Shown here piece by piece: positions 11,293 through 19,046 of a DNA stretch of 64,000 nt (its first letter is position 1; the number at the start of each line of letters is the position of its first letter). The notes below the pieces were generated by a model that was not told the origin of the DNA, did not search any database, and saw only the letters and a program-made list of their open reading frames with translations. The translations under genes and the position numbers were made by a program. The DNA comes from Halomonas zincidurans B6 (GTDB lineage Bacteria > Pseudomonadota > Gammaproteobacteria > Pseudomonadales > Halomonadaceae), in contig NZ_JNCK01000001.1 of NCBI RefSeq assembly GCF_000731955.1, positions 2,666,001 to 2,730,000 on the forward strand, read 5' to 3'.

Positions 11293-11817
11293 TCATGGCA
11301 GGTCGACCCGATCGCCGACTTCAATGCCCCGCGCGACGAAATAGCCGTCGTTGACCTCCAGGGCCGCGCGAAAGGGCACTCCCGCAGGATAGGTGGGGCA
11401 GTCGCTGGCCCGCTCGCCGGAACACGGCACCATGCGCTTGATGGCGCGAATCTCGCCCTCGCTGCCGAGAAAGGCGATCGCCAGCGGAATCAGCGTATTG
11501 CGCATCCAGAACGCCCCCTGGGGCGATTGCTCGCGGGGGTAGACGAACAGCATTCCGGCGTCGGCCGGCAGCGTCTCGCGGCTCATCAGGCCACGCGCTC
11601 GCTCATCCGGCTCGCGGGCAATCTCGACCTCGAGTTCATAACGGCGTTCGCCGCTATCGATGATCAGCCGTGCGCGCTCCAGCCCGCTGCCATTCTGCTC
11701 GGCGAGGGCCGTCGTTGCCAGGCTAGCCAGCGGGACAATCAGTGCCATGGCCAACCACTGTCTTATCGTTCCGGCCACCCCGGCCGCGCCGGCTCCCGCT
11801 TGTCGCCGATTACCCAT
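11293..11817 (-). CDS. DUF192 family secreted protein
   Basis: A 174-aa exported protein. A signal sequence with a basic start and hydrophobic core (LAMALIVPLASLATTALA) precedes a compact DUF192 beta-barrel domain. Conserved family blocks are ERARGLMSRETLPADAGMLF, FWMRNTLIPLAIAFL and the C-terminal ALEVNDGYFVARGI-VGD. A disulfide is possible between the two Cys in PCSGERASDCPTYP. DUF192 proteins are widespread in halophiles and cyanobacteria; their biochemical role is not established. The gene is divergent from the EamA exporter, sharing a 121-bp promoter region, with no functional link evident. Confidence 0.9.
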   Translation of the reverse strand: MGNRRQAGAGAAGVAGTIRQWLAMALIVPLASLATTALAEQNGSGLERARLIIDSGERRYELEVEIAREPDERARGLMSRETLPADAGMLFVYPREQSPQGAFWMRNTLIPLAIAFLGSEGEIRAIKRMVPCSGERASDCPTYPAGVPFRAALEVNDGYFVARGIEVGDRVDLP

Positions 11818-11938
11818 TGCCGCCTCCGTTCAGTCATCCTTGCGATGGTCGCCACGCGCCTCGCCGCCACCCCACCCGTTCTTTATACTCGGGGCTCGCC
11901 CTTACGTCAGGCCTGCCACCCATACTCAGGGACACCTC

Positions 11939-12841
11939 GTGCCACTACGCGATCTAGCGCTCGGTCTCACCGTCATCGTCATCTGGGCGCTCAATATCAT
12001 CGTCATCAAGCTCGGCGTCGCCGACATGCCGCCGCTGCTGCTGATGACGCTGCGCTTCATGCTGGTCGCGGTGCTGATCGTGCCCTTCACCCGCATCACT
12101 CGCCGCCAGCTCCCCTGGTTGCTGCTGCTCTCGGTGACCTTCGGCGGGCTGCATTTCCCGCTGTTGTTTCTGGGGCTGCGCGAGGCCGAGGCCGGCACCG
12201 GCGCGCTGCTGGTGCAGATGGGCACGCCCTTCGCCACCCTGCTCGCCGCGGCCTTCCTCAAGGAGCGCCTCGATGCGCGACGCTCGATCGGCCTGGCGCT
12301 ATCGTTCGCCGGTGTGGCGATCCTCGCCGGCGGGCCGTCGCTGCCCGATGCCCTGCCCACCACCCTGCTGCTGGGCAGCGCGCTATTCTGGGCGATCTCC
12401 AATCTGTTGATCAAGGCGGCGGTGCACATTGCACCACTGACGCTGGCCGGCTGGATCGCGCTGTTCGCGATTCCCCAGGTGGCGCTGGAAAGCTGGCTGT
12501 TCGAGAACGACCAGCTGGCGGCGCTGGCGGCCGCCGGGGCGAGCGGCTGGGGCGCGGTCTTCTACACCGCGGTGATGTCGTCGATCGTCGCCTACGGGCT
12601 GTGGTACCGGCTGCTGCAGAAGCACCCGGTCAGCCGCGTCGTGCCGCTGTCGCTGCTGATGCCAGTGTTCGCGGTGATCCTCGGCGTCTGGCTGCTCGAC
12701 GATTCGCTGGGCGTCAACAAGCTGGCCGGCGGCACGCTGGTTATCGCCGGGCTGGCGGTGATCAATCTGCGGTTGAGCAAGTTCCTGCCCTGGCTCGGAA
12801 AACGCTCGCGCCAGCCCGAGAACGCCCGCCCCGGCAGATAA
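11939..12841 (+). CDS. EamA/RhaT family drug-metabolite exporter
   Basis: A 300-aa inner-membrane protein with ten predicted helices in two EamA repeats. I chose the GTG at 11939 (protein VPLRDLALG), with AGGGA upstream; the longer open frame lies over the divergent gene. Family features are the N-terminal IWALNIIVIKLGV, the PLLLMTLRFMLVAVLIVPF helix, FLKERLDARRSIGLALSFAG at the end of repeat one, and the matching VFAVILGVWLLDD in repeat two. These proteins export small metabolites or amino acids. A TATACT -10-like hexamer lies about 50 bp upstream, but I see no good -35. Just past the stop is a REP-like unit cut by the IS element. Confidence 0.93.
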   Translation: MPLRDLALGLTVIVIWALNIIVIKLGVADMPPLLLMTLRFMLVAVLIVPFTRITRRQLPWLLLLSVTFGGLHFPLLFLGLREAEAGTGALLVQMGTPFATLLAAAFLKERLDARRSIGLALSFAGVAILAGGPSLPDALPTTLLLGSALFWAISNLLIKAAVHIAPLTLAGWIALFAIPQVALESWLFENDQLAALAAAGASGWGAVFYTAVMSSIVAYGLWYRLLQKHPVSRVVPLSLLMPVFAVILGVWLLDDSLGVNKLAGGTLVIAGLAVINLRLSKFLPWLGKRSRQPENARPGR

Positions 12842-12848
12842 CACTGCC

Positions 12849-12876
12849 CACCGCTATCGCGAATGAATTAGCTTAT
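12849..12876 (-). repeat. REP-like palindromic unit, cut by an insertion sequence
   Basis: The stretch around CGCGAATGAATT matches a unit at about 24878-24906 (ATCGCGAATGAATTCGCT) for some 20 bases, then diverges exactly where the IS begins. The missing arm (the CTCCCACA part) is absent, indicating that the IS lies in or against the repeat. Confidence 0.6.
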
Positions 12877-12889
12877 ATGGACCCGTCCC
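12877..12889 (+). repeat. Left inverted repeat of the IS110-like element
   Basis: ATGGACCCGTCCC, perfect inverted match to 14281-14293. Confidence 0.8.
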
Positions 12890-13163
12890 GTTGTGCAAGC
12901 CAGCCGCGACGAGACATGAGGTGAGACTGCACGCTTATATCCGGCCTCTTCATGGCACCTGCTGCGGCACCGGGCCCTGATGGAATGCGCGCTCTCTGGC
13001 CTCTTATCTCCCACGCGGCCTCAATGGGCCTAGCGAATTATCAGTGTGCCAGAGAGCCGGTCTTGCCGATCATGTCATCGAGGCAACTTGCCCGCGCAAC
13101 CTCGGGAAAACTCCTTGCTGTATCCGCTTCCGCTTCTTGCCTTCTCGTCTGGCCTTCCGGCCC

Positions 13164-14201
13164 TCAGATCGCCTGGCCCTGAGGCTGGTAAGGCCGGCCA
13201 TGCGCCAGCACGGACCAGCAGATCCGGGCCAGCTTGTTGGCCAGCGCCACGATCGCCTTGCGTTGGCCCACGCGCGCCGCCAGCTCACAGACCCAACGGG
13301 CCAGCCGGTCGGGGGTCGCCTGGCGCTGGAACTGGCGTAAGGCCGCCCGGGCCCCATGCACCAACTGGCGTCGCACCTCGCCGTTGCCCCGCTTGGTAAT
13401 GCCCTTCAACCGCGCCTTGCCGCCACTGGAGAACTGCCGCGGTACCAGACCGATCGAGGCGCTGAACTGGCGGCCGTTGGGGAAACGCCGGGGATCGCCC
13501 AGGTGGCTCAGCAACAGCGTGGCGTTGATCGGGCCAATACCGGGCACGCTCATCAGCCGTTCGGCCTCCGCCGAGGCCTTGGCCAGCCCCATCAACTGTT
13601 TGTCATAGCCCTTGAGCCGCTCGTCCACCTCACGCCATTGGGCGATCAGGTCGTCCAGCAGGGCGCACAGGGCGCTACCCAGCCGCTCTCGGTGGCGGTC
13701 GATCAGCTCTCGGGCGACGCCCTGGCGAAGCACCGCGTGGCCCTGAGCCACCACGAGCCCGAACTCGCCCATCAGCCCGCGCAGCTCATTGCCGATCGCC
13801 GTGCGCTCGCGAACCAGGCGCGTGCGTACCCGATGCACGGCCTGAAGCGCCTGTTGTGCCTCGGTCTTGATGGCTACGTGGGGCGTGGCGGGGCGCGCCG
13901 CCGCCTCGGCGATCCCCGCGGCATCGCGGGCGTCGTTCTTGTGGCCCTGGACGAAGGGCTTCACGGCCTGGGGCGGCAACAGGCGCGCGTCATGCCCCAT
14001 CGCGCGGATCTCGCGCGCCCAGTAATGGGCCGAACCACAGGCTTCCATCGCAACCTGGCACGGCGGCATCTGGCTCAGTGTCAGGCGCAGTTGCTGCCGG
14101 CTCACCGACTTGCCGAAGATTTTACGGCCGTGTGCATCGATGGCGTGCAGTTGGAAGACATGCTTGGCGAGATCGATACCCACAATGCTAATGTTGTTCA
14201 T
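13164..14201 (-). CDS. IS110 family transposase (DEDD recombinase)
   Basis: A 345-aa transposase, full length for the family. Start chosen at ATG 14201 (MNNISIVGIDLAKHVFQLH). The RuvC-like N-terminal domain carries the DEDD residues: Asp in GIDLAK, Glu in VAMEACGSAHYW, and the pair in HKNDARDA. The C-terminal Transposase_20 domain has SVPGIGPINATLLL with a helix-hairpin-helix character, and the conserved Ser of FSASIGL follows. Family knowledge: IS110 recombinases move a circular intermediate and choose targets using an element-encoded bridge RNA. The gene appears intact, without frameshift. Confidence 0.95.
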   Translation of the reverse strand: MNNISIVGIDLAKHVFQLHAIDAHGRKIFGKSVSRQQLRLTLSQMPPCQVAMEACGSAHYWAREIRAMGHDARLLPPQAVKPFVQGHKNDARDAAGIAEAAARPATPHVAIKTEAQQALQAVHRVRTRLVRERTAIGNELRGLMGEFGLVVAQGHAVLRQGVARELIDRHRERLGSALCALLDDLIAQWREVDERLKGYDKQLMGLAKASAEAERLMSVPGIGPINATLLLSHLGDPRRFPNGRQFSASIGLVPRQFSSGGKARLKGITKRGNGEVRRQLVHGARAALRQFQRQATPDRLARWVCELAARVGQRKAIVALANKLARICWSVLAHGRPYQPQGQAI

Positions 14202-14280
14202 GGATGAACCCTCCTCTCGGGATGCCGTGGGTGCCCCGTGCACCGATAGATGGCGTTACACACTCATCTTGGCACACGGG

Positions 14281-14293
14281 GGGACGGGTCCAT
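14281..14293 (-). repeat. Right inverted repeat of the IS110-like element
   Basis: GGGACGGGTCCAT, the reverse complement of the left repeat. Confidence 0.8.
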
Positions 14294-14377
14294 CCCATTT
14301 CCCACCAAACCCGGGAGGCCCATTGGGCTTGGGCATTTCCTGATAGGGGTCGGGAAGGCTTCGCCTCCCCGCCCTCC

Positions 14378-14410
14378 GAACCGTGCGTGCGGTTCTCCCG
14401 CACACGGCTC
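14378..14410 (-). ncRNA. Group II intron domain V hairpin
   Basis: On the minus strand this 33-nt hairpin opens with GAGCCG and closes with CGGTTC, carrying the catalytic AGC triad and a GAGA-type loop region (GGGAGAACC). A second hairpin follows at about 14346-14375 (GGGGAGGC-GAA-GCCTTCCC), consistent with domain VI. Confidence 0.75.
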
Positions 14411-14424
14411 TCCAGTCGATGGTT

Positions 14425-15399
14425 TCAACATCGTGATTGGCTCGCTTGCTGCCAGGCTTCGGCTAGGGTGAAAAGCCCGGCAGCGGCGAAGAACCTATTG
14501 GGCCAACGTCGCGTGTCTGTTCCGGTGTTGCCACGCCCAGGGCGTTTCTCCTGCTTGCGCAGGATGGCGCGAAGCCGTCGGCGGATGAAGCCATCCAACG
14601 GCCGGAACGTTGTCCGATAGGCGTGTCGGAAGTAGCCGAACCAGCCTCTTAGCAGAGGATTGAGTGAGGCGATGATCTGCCGCAGACTCTTGCCTTCCGT
14701 CCGCCGCGTCTTGCTTCTCACCTTGTCCTTGAAGGCTCTGAGACTCTTCCTACGTACCCAGCGCTTTCCCGCCTCGAAGCGGTAGCCCAGGAAGTCGAAG
14801 CCCTCGCCGCGTTGTCGACAGTCACCGATATGGGGCTTGTCGGGGTGCAGGGTCAGGCCATTCGTCATCACCCAGTCCTGCACGTGGGCCAGGGCCTGCC
14901 GGGCCTCCTGCTCGCTGTAACAGAGGATGACAAAGTCGTCGGCATACCGCACCATGCGATAGCCGCGCTGGGTCATCTCCTGGTCCAGCGGGTGCAGGTA
15001 GAGATTCGCCAGCAAGGGGCTGATGATCGCTCCTTGCGGCGCTCCCGCGGTGGGGCTCCAGCAGTTCATCTCGCTAACGATGTCCTGCGTCAGCCAGGCA
15101 CGCAGCAGTGACAACAACCGACCATCGCTGAGCCGTTCCTCAACACGGCTCATGAGGCGGTCATGCGGGATGCTGTCGAAGTAACCCTGCAGGTCGGCGT
15201 CGACCCCCCAGGTCATGCCGGCCTTGAGGCCATCATCGACGGCCCGCAAGGCGTCCTTGCAGCCTCTTCCTGGTCGGAAGCCATAGCTCATCGGCAGGAA
15301 CTCGTGCTCGAGAATCGGTTCGATGACACGCTTGAGCGCCGCCTGAACGATGCGGTCCTTGACGGTAGGGATACCCAACGGGCGTGTCTTGCCGTCGCT
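14425..15399 (-). pseudogene. ltrA: Group II intron reverse transcriptase, N-terminally truncated
   Basis: The frame opens just after an in-frame TAA and begins in the middle of RT domain 1 (SDGKTRPLGIPTVKDRIVQ). About 100 N-terminal residues, including RT0 and the start of RT1, are missing. What remains includes SYGFRPGRGCKDAL, the palm strand DADLQGYFDSIPHD, the catalytic YADD box (MVRYADDFVILC), GFDFLGYRF, and a maturase (domain X) end with LNPLLRGWFGYFRHA. There is no clear HNH endonuclease domain, in line with class C introns. No plausible start codon with a ribosome-binding site exists, so I call it a pseudogene. Confidence 0.85.
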
Positions 15400-15624
15400 T
15401 TAGCCGCCACCCCAGCGCGACGGGTGCGTTTCAGGCTTCGCTGTCTCCCAGCAAGCTCGCCACCTGACCCGGCCGAATCGAGTTCGTCATCCTACGGACC
15501 GCCAGTTCGCCTCCGGTTGCTCTCCACCCCGCCTCGCGGCGACGCAGTTACCTTCGACTACGGGGCCATGGCTTACCCCGACTCGGACTTCCACCGAGTT
15601 GTGTGCACGCCTTCACGGGCGCAC

Positions 15625-15650
15625 TGGGAGGGAACCTTGTTCCCGATAAA
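15625..15650 (+). repeat. REP-like palindromic unit at the intron insertion site
   Basis: TGGGAGGGAACCTTGTTCCC matches the unit at 24811-24835 (TGTGGGAGGGAACTTGTTCC) apart from one extra C. It forms a 6-bp stem with a 3-nt loop. The intron 5' end abuts it directly. Confidence 0.65.
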
Positions 15651-15782
15651 GGTAGAGGCGCATCCGGTTGACCCACCGGCCCATCGGGGTATCTTGGAGC
15701 CGATCAGCGGAGCGGTCCACCACGCCGCGACCACGAATTCGCGATGCCGACCGCGCGGCATCCCATCAAGGAGCGACAAGCG

Positions 15783-16577
15783 ATGCACTGGAAGACCCGT
15801 GGCGCCATCGGGGCGCTGGCACTGACCCTCGCCGCCTGCAGCCAGACGCCCACCGGGCGTTCGCAGCTGACGTTGTTCTCCGATGAAGAGCTCGATCGGA
15901 TGGGCGAGCAAAGCTTCGCCCAGTATCAACAGCAACTGCCCACGGTCGGTGGCCAGACGGCCGACTACGTGCAGTGCGTGGCCCAGTCCGTCACCCAGGC
16001 CGCGAGTAGCGGCGAAAACTGGGAGGTCAAGATCTTCAAGGACGATTCGGCCAACGCCTTCGCCCTGCCCGGCGGATATATCGGCGTCAACACCGGGCTG
16101 CTCAAGGTCGCCGAGAACCAGGACCAGCTGGCCACCGTGCTCGGCCACGAGGTCGCCCACGTACTCGCCCAGCACGCCAACGAGCGGGTCTCGACTCAGG
16201 CGGCAACCCAGACCGGACTGTCGGTACTGCAGTCGGCCGCCGGCCTCGACAGCCAGGGTGGCCAGCAGCTGATGGGGCTACTCGGCATGGGCGCCGAATA
16301 CGGCATCATCAAGCCCTTCTCGCGCACCCAGGAGAGCGAAGCCGACGTGCTGGGGCTCGAGCTCATGGCTCAGGCCGGTTTCGATCCGCGGGCAAGCATC
16401 AATCTCTGGCAGAACATGTCGGCCAACAGCCAGGGCCAGCCCCCAGTGTGGATGTCGACCCATCCCAGCGACGGCCAGCGCATCGAGGGCCTGCAGGCGC
16501 AGATGGACCAGGCGCTTGCCGCCTACCAGCAGGCCCGGGCCAACGGCCGCACGCCGAATTGCCAGCGTCCGAGCTGA
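15783..16577 (+). CDS. M48 family metalloprotease lipoprotein
   Basis: A 264-aa lipoprotein. The start at 15783 has AGGAG nine bases upstream. The signal peptide ends in a lipobox LAAC (Cys19), so it should be anchored in the envelope, probably facing the periplasm. The zinc-protease motif HEVAH (residues 122-126) gives two His ligands and the catalytic Glu, and ESEADVLGL about 65 residues later supplies the third ligand. It has no TPR domain, so it is closer to the small LoiP/YcaL-type M48 peptidases than to BepA. It likely takes part in envelope protein quality control. It converges on aroE with 21 bp between stops. Confidence 0.93.
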   Translation: MHWKTRGAIGALALTLAACSQTPTGRSQLTLFSDEELDRMGEQSFAQYQQQLPTVGGQTADYVQCVAQSVTQAASSGENWEVKIFKDDSANAFALPGGYIGVNTGLLKVAENQDQLATVLGHEVAHVLAQHANERVSTQAATQTGLSVLQSAAGLDSQGGQQLMGLLGMGAEYGIIKPFSRTQESEADVLGLELMAQAGFDPRASINLWQNMSANSQGQPPVWMSTHPSDGQRIEGLQAQMDQALAAYQQARANGRTPNCQRPS

Positions 16578-16598
16578 GCCGCCCGGCAGCGGCGTGCT

Positions 16599-17411
16599 TC
16601 ACAGCGAGCGGCGCAATCGCTCACGCACCGCCGCGGTGTCCGGACGGACGCCCCGCCATAGATAGAACGATTCCGCCGCCTGTTCGATCAGCATGCCCAG
16701 GCCGTCGACGGTGCGCGCACCACGTTCGGCGGCCCAGCGCAGGAACACCGTCGGCGCGGCGCCGTACATCATGTCGTAGGCCAGCCCGCCATCCGCGAAC
16801 AGCGCATCGGGCAGCGGCGGTAGATCACCGGCCAGGCTGGCGCTGGTGCCGTTGATCACCAGATCGAAGGGCCCCGCGATCTCGTCGAAGCCGCCGCCGG
16901 CAGTCTCGCCCAGGTCGGCGAAGTCCGCAGCCAGCTTGCGGGCCTTGCCGGCGGTGCGGTTGGCGATCACCAGCCGTGCAGGGCCGGTTTCCAGCAAGGG
17001 CTCGAGCACGCCACGTACCGCGCCGCCGGCCCCCAGCACCAGAATGCGTGCCCCTTTGAGCGGCGCAGCGTGGGCGGCCAGGTCGCTGACCAGCCCCACG
17101 CCGTCGGTGGTGTCGCCATGGAGCTTGCCGGCGTCGTCGAGCAGCAGCGTATTGACCGCCCCGGCGCGTCGGGCGCGCGCGCTCAGCGTCTCGGCCAGAC
17201 GCCAGGCGGCCGCCTTGAACGGCACGGTGACGTTGGCGCCGCGGCCGGCGGCGGCGGCAAACTCGCGCCAGGCATCGGCAAAGCCGTCGATTGGCGCCTC
17301 GATGGCCTGGTAACTCAGCGTCTCGCCAGTCTGCTCGGCGAAGGCGGCATGGATCTGCGGCGACTTGGAGTGGCCGATCGGGTGGCCGAACACGCAGTAG
17401 CGATCGCTCAT
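16599..17411 (-). CDS. aroE: Shikimate dehydrogenase (NADP+)
   Basis: A 270-aa enzyme reducing 3-dehydroshikimate to shikimate in aromatic amino acid synthesis. The N-terminal substrate domain has FGHPIGHSKSPQIHAAF (the two Ser bind the shikimate carboxylate) and NVTVPFKAAAW with the catalytic Lys; HGDTTDGVGL carries the catalytic Asp and the helix leading to the cofactor site. The Rossmann motif is LGAGGAVRGV, followed by NRTAGKARKL, whose Asn-Arg-Thr fits NADP binding. Its ATG overlaps the hemF stop as ATGA, indicating translational coupling. aroE-hemF adjacency is common in gammaproteobacteria. Confidence 0.96.
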   Translation of the reverse strand: MSDRYCVFGHPIGHSKSPQIHAAFAEQTGETLSYQAIEAPIDGFADAWREFAAAAGRGANVTVPFKAAAWRLAETLSARARRAGAVNTLLLDDAGKLHGDTTDGVGLVSDLAAHAAPLKGARILVLGAGGAVRGVLEPLLETGPARLVIANRTAGKARKLAADFADLGETAGGGFDEIAGPFDLVINGTSASLAGDLPPLPDALFADGGLAYDMMYGAAPTVFLRWAAERGARTVDGLGMLIEQAAESFYLWRGVRPDTAAVRERLRRSL

Positions 17412-18337
17412 GCCGCGCCCTCCTCTTCCCCCAGCCAGTCGCGGGCGATTAGATAGTCACTGTACAGCCGCGCCTCGGCGCTGCCGGGCTCCGGCCTCCA
17501 GCCGTAGTGCCATTCGACCACCGGCGGCATCGACATCAGGATCGACTCGGTGCGTCCGCCGCTTTGCAGCCCGAACAGCGTGCCGCGATCCCAGACCAGG
17601 TTGAATTCCACGTAGCGCCCGCGCCTATAGAGCTGGAAAGCCCGCTCGCGCTCGCCGCAGGCGTCGTCGCGGCGACGCCGCACGATCGGCAGGTAGGCGT
17701 CGAGGAAGCTGTCGCCCACCGCGCGCTGGAAGCCGAAACAGGTCTCGAAATCCCAGGCGTTGAGATCGTCGAAGAACAGCCCGCCGACGCCACGGGTCTC
17801 GTCGCGGTGCTTGAGATAGAAGTATTCGTCGCACCAGCGCTTGAAACGCGGGTAGACCTCGTCGCCGAACGGCACGCAAGCGTCGCGGGCCACGCGATGC
17901 CAGTGCAGCACATCGTCGTGCACCGGATAGAACGGCGTCAGGTCGTAGCCGCCGCCGAACCACCAGACCGGCTCCTCGCCGGGCTTCTCGGCGATGAAGA
18001 AGCGCACGTTGCCGTGGCTGGTGGGCACGTGGGGGTTGCGTGGGTGCAGCACCCAGGAAACACCGACGGCGTGGAAGCTGCGACCGGCGAGTTCGGGGCG
18101 CGCGGCGCTTGCCGAAGGCGGCAGCATGGCGCCATGCACGTGGGAGAAATTGATCCCGCCCTTCTCGAACACGGCGCCGTTTTCGATCACCCGCGAACGG
18201 CCGCCGCCGCCCTCGGCGCGCTCCCAGGCGTCTTCCCGGAAAGCCGCCCCGCCGTCCTCGCTGGCCAGCGCCTGGCACAGCGTATCCTGCAGGTCGAGCA
18301 GATAGCGCTTGACGGTATCGAGATGAGGGTGGGACAC
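17408..18337 (-). CDS. hemF: Oxygen-dependent coproporphyrinogen III oxidase
   Basis: A 309-aa cytoplasmic enzyme making protoporphyrinogen IX from coproporphyrinogen III using O2. I start at GTG 18337 (VSHPHLDTVKRYLLDLQD), with AAGGAG six bases upstream; the longer open frame upstream is antisense to tsaC. Conserved blocks: GGGGRSRVIENGAVFEKGG, NFSHVHG, the substrate loop NPHVPTSHGNVRFF, WWFGGGYDLTPFYP, and the signature FNLVWDRGT-FGLQSGGRTESILMSMPP near the C-terminus. It sits between tsaC (38 bp upstream) and aroE (overlapping), so the three are likely one operon. Confidence 0.97.
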   Translation of the reverse strand: MSHPHLDTVKRYLLDLQDTLCQALASEDGGAAFREDAWERAEGGGGRSRVIENGAVFEKGGINFSHVHGAMLPPSASAARPELAGRSFHAVGVSWVLHPRNPHVPTSHGNVRFFIAEKPGEEPVWWFGGGYDLTPFYPVHDDVLHWHRVARDACVPFGDEVYPRFKRWCDEYFYLKHRDETRGVGGLFFDDLNAWDFETCFGFQRAVGDSFLDAYLPIVRRRRDDACGERERAFQLYRRGRYVEFNLVWDRGTLFGLQSGGRTESILMSMPPVVEWHYGWRPEPGSAEARLYSDYLIARDWLGEEEGAA

Positions 18338-18375
18338 GCGGATCTCCTTGGGCTTTGTCTGGAAACTGGCGGCGT

Positions 18376-18930
18376 TCACTCGCGCAACCACTCGCCGCTG
18401 CACAGGTCGCGGATGCGGCTGGGGCGGGGACGACCGCCCAGCGGGCCGTCGACAATCGTCACCGCATCGCCGAAGTAGTCCCGCACGGTAGCCGCGTCGC
18501 GGGCCGGAGGCTCGCCGGCGCGATTGGCCGAGGTCGATACCAGCGGCCCGCCGAAGGCCTCGCACAGCGCGATCACCCCGGGATGGTCGCTGACCCGCAC
18601 GGCGACGCGGTCATGATCGCCGCGCAGCAGCGCCAGCGAGCGACCGTTGTCGGGGACCAGCCAGGTCAGCGGGCCCGGCCAGCTGTCGGCCAGACGCTGG
18701 CGCAGCGATAGCTCGAGCCCGGCCAGCCAGGGCTCGAGCTGGGCCATGGAGGCGGCGACCAGGATCAGCCCCTTGGCGGGGTCGCGTTGCTTGAGCGCAA
18801 GCAGTCGGGCGAGCGCGGTCGGGTCGTCGGGATCGCAACCCAGCCCCCACACCGCCTCGGTGGGATAGGCGATCAATCCGCCTTCGCGCAGCTGGGCGAC
18901 GGCGGTTTGCAGGGTAGCGGTTGAGTACAT
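18376..18930 (-). CDS. tsaC: Threonylcarbamoyl-AMP synthase
   Basis: A 184-aa YrdC/Sua5-family protein that makes threonylcarbamoyl-AMP from Thr, bicarbonate and ATP, the first step of t6A37 modification of ANN-decoding tRNAs. Seen motifs are GGLIAYPTEAVWGLGCDP, the KQRDPAKGLILV loop, SWPGPLTWLV, RVAVRVSDHP and VSTSANRAGEPP. It is the short YrdC form without the Sua5 C-terminal domain. The gene lies 116 bp after the dprA stop and 38 bp before hemF. The t6A dehydratase tcdA, acting later in the same modification, is elsewhere in this window. Confidence 0.95.
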   Translation of the reverse strand: MYSTATLQTAVAQLREGGLIAYPTEAVWGLGCDPDDPTALARLLALKQRDPAKGLILVAASMAQLEPWLAGLELSLRQRLADSWPGPLTWLVPDNGRSLALLRGDHDRVAVRVSDHPGVIALCEAFGGPLVSTSANRAGEPPARDAATVRDYFGDAVTIVDGPLGGRPRPSRIRDLCSGEWLRE

Positions 18931-19046
18931 CCGGCGGGACTCCCTTCAACGAGCTTCGAGCTTTGGCGAGCTCCGACACGCGGTAATGACGCGGCCAAGT
19001 CTAGCATGCAGCGCCGCGCCCCGGCAGCCGTGGCGCTTGGTCTGGA

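Larger units (their letters stand above)
12877..14293 (-). mobile_element. IS110 family (IS1111-like) insertion sequence, 1417 bp
   Basis: One intact DEDD transposase gene is bounded by perfect 13-bp inverted repeats (ATGGACCCGTCCC) at 12877-12889 and 14281-14293, followed inside by partly matching GTG..CAAG bases. Inverted repeats are a trait of the IS1111 subgroup of IS110; no target duplication is visible, as expected. The 275 bp between the left repeat and the transposase stop hold no gene; IS110-type elements carry a structured guide (bridge) RNA in the non-coding end, either upstream or downstream of the transposase according to subgroup. The left flank is a REP-like unit, and the right flank is the 3' side of a group II intron 50 bp away. 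Confidence 0.85.
14343..15624 (-). mobile_element. Group II intron, internally deleted
   Basis: On the minus strand the element begins with GTGCGCCC at 15624, the canonical group II intron 5' end, and ends near 14343 after a domain V/VI structure (CCCGACCCCTAT). It encodes a reverse transcriptase whose N-terminus is missing. Only about 225 nt separate the 5' end from the RT remnant, whereas complete introns have several hundred nt of domains I-III there, so an internal deletion removed the rest of domain I through III and the RT N-terminus. The 5' exon is a hairpin (GGGAAC / GTTCCC), the typical target of bacterial class C introns. It is unlikely to be self-mobile or to splice. Confidence 0.8.

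Noticed and set aside
11293..12841. Horizontal transfer of DUF192 and EamA genes next to the IS
   Set aside because: Base and codon use look like the surrounding core genes; the IS lies downstream and need not have moved them.
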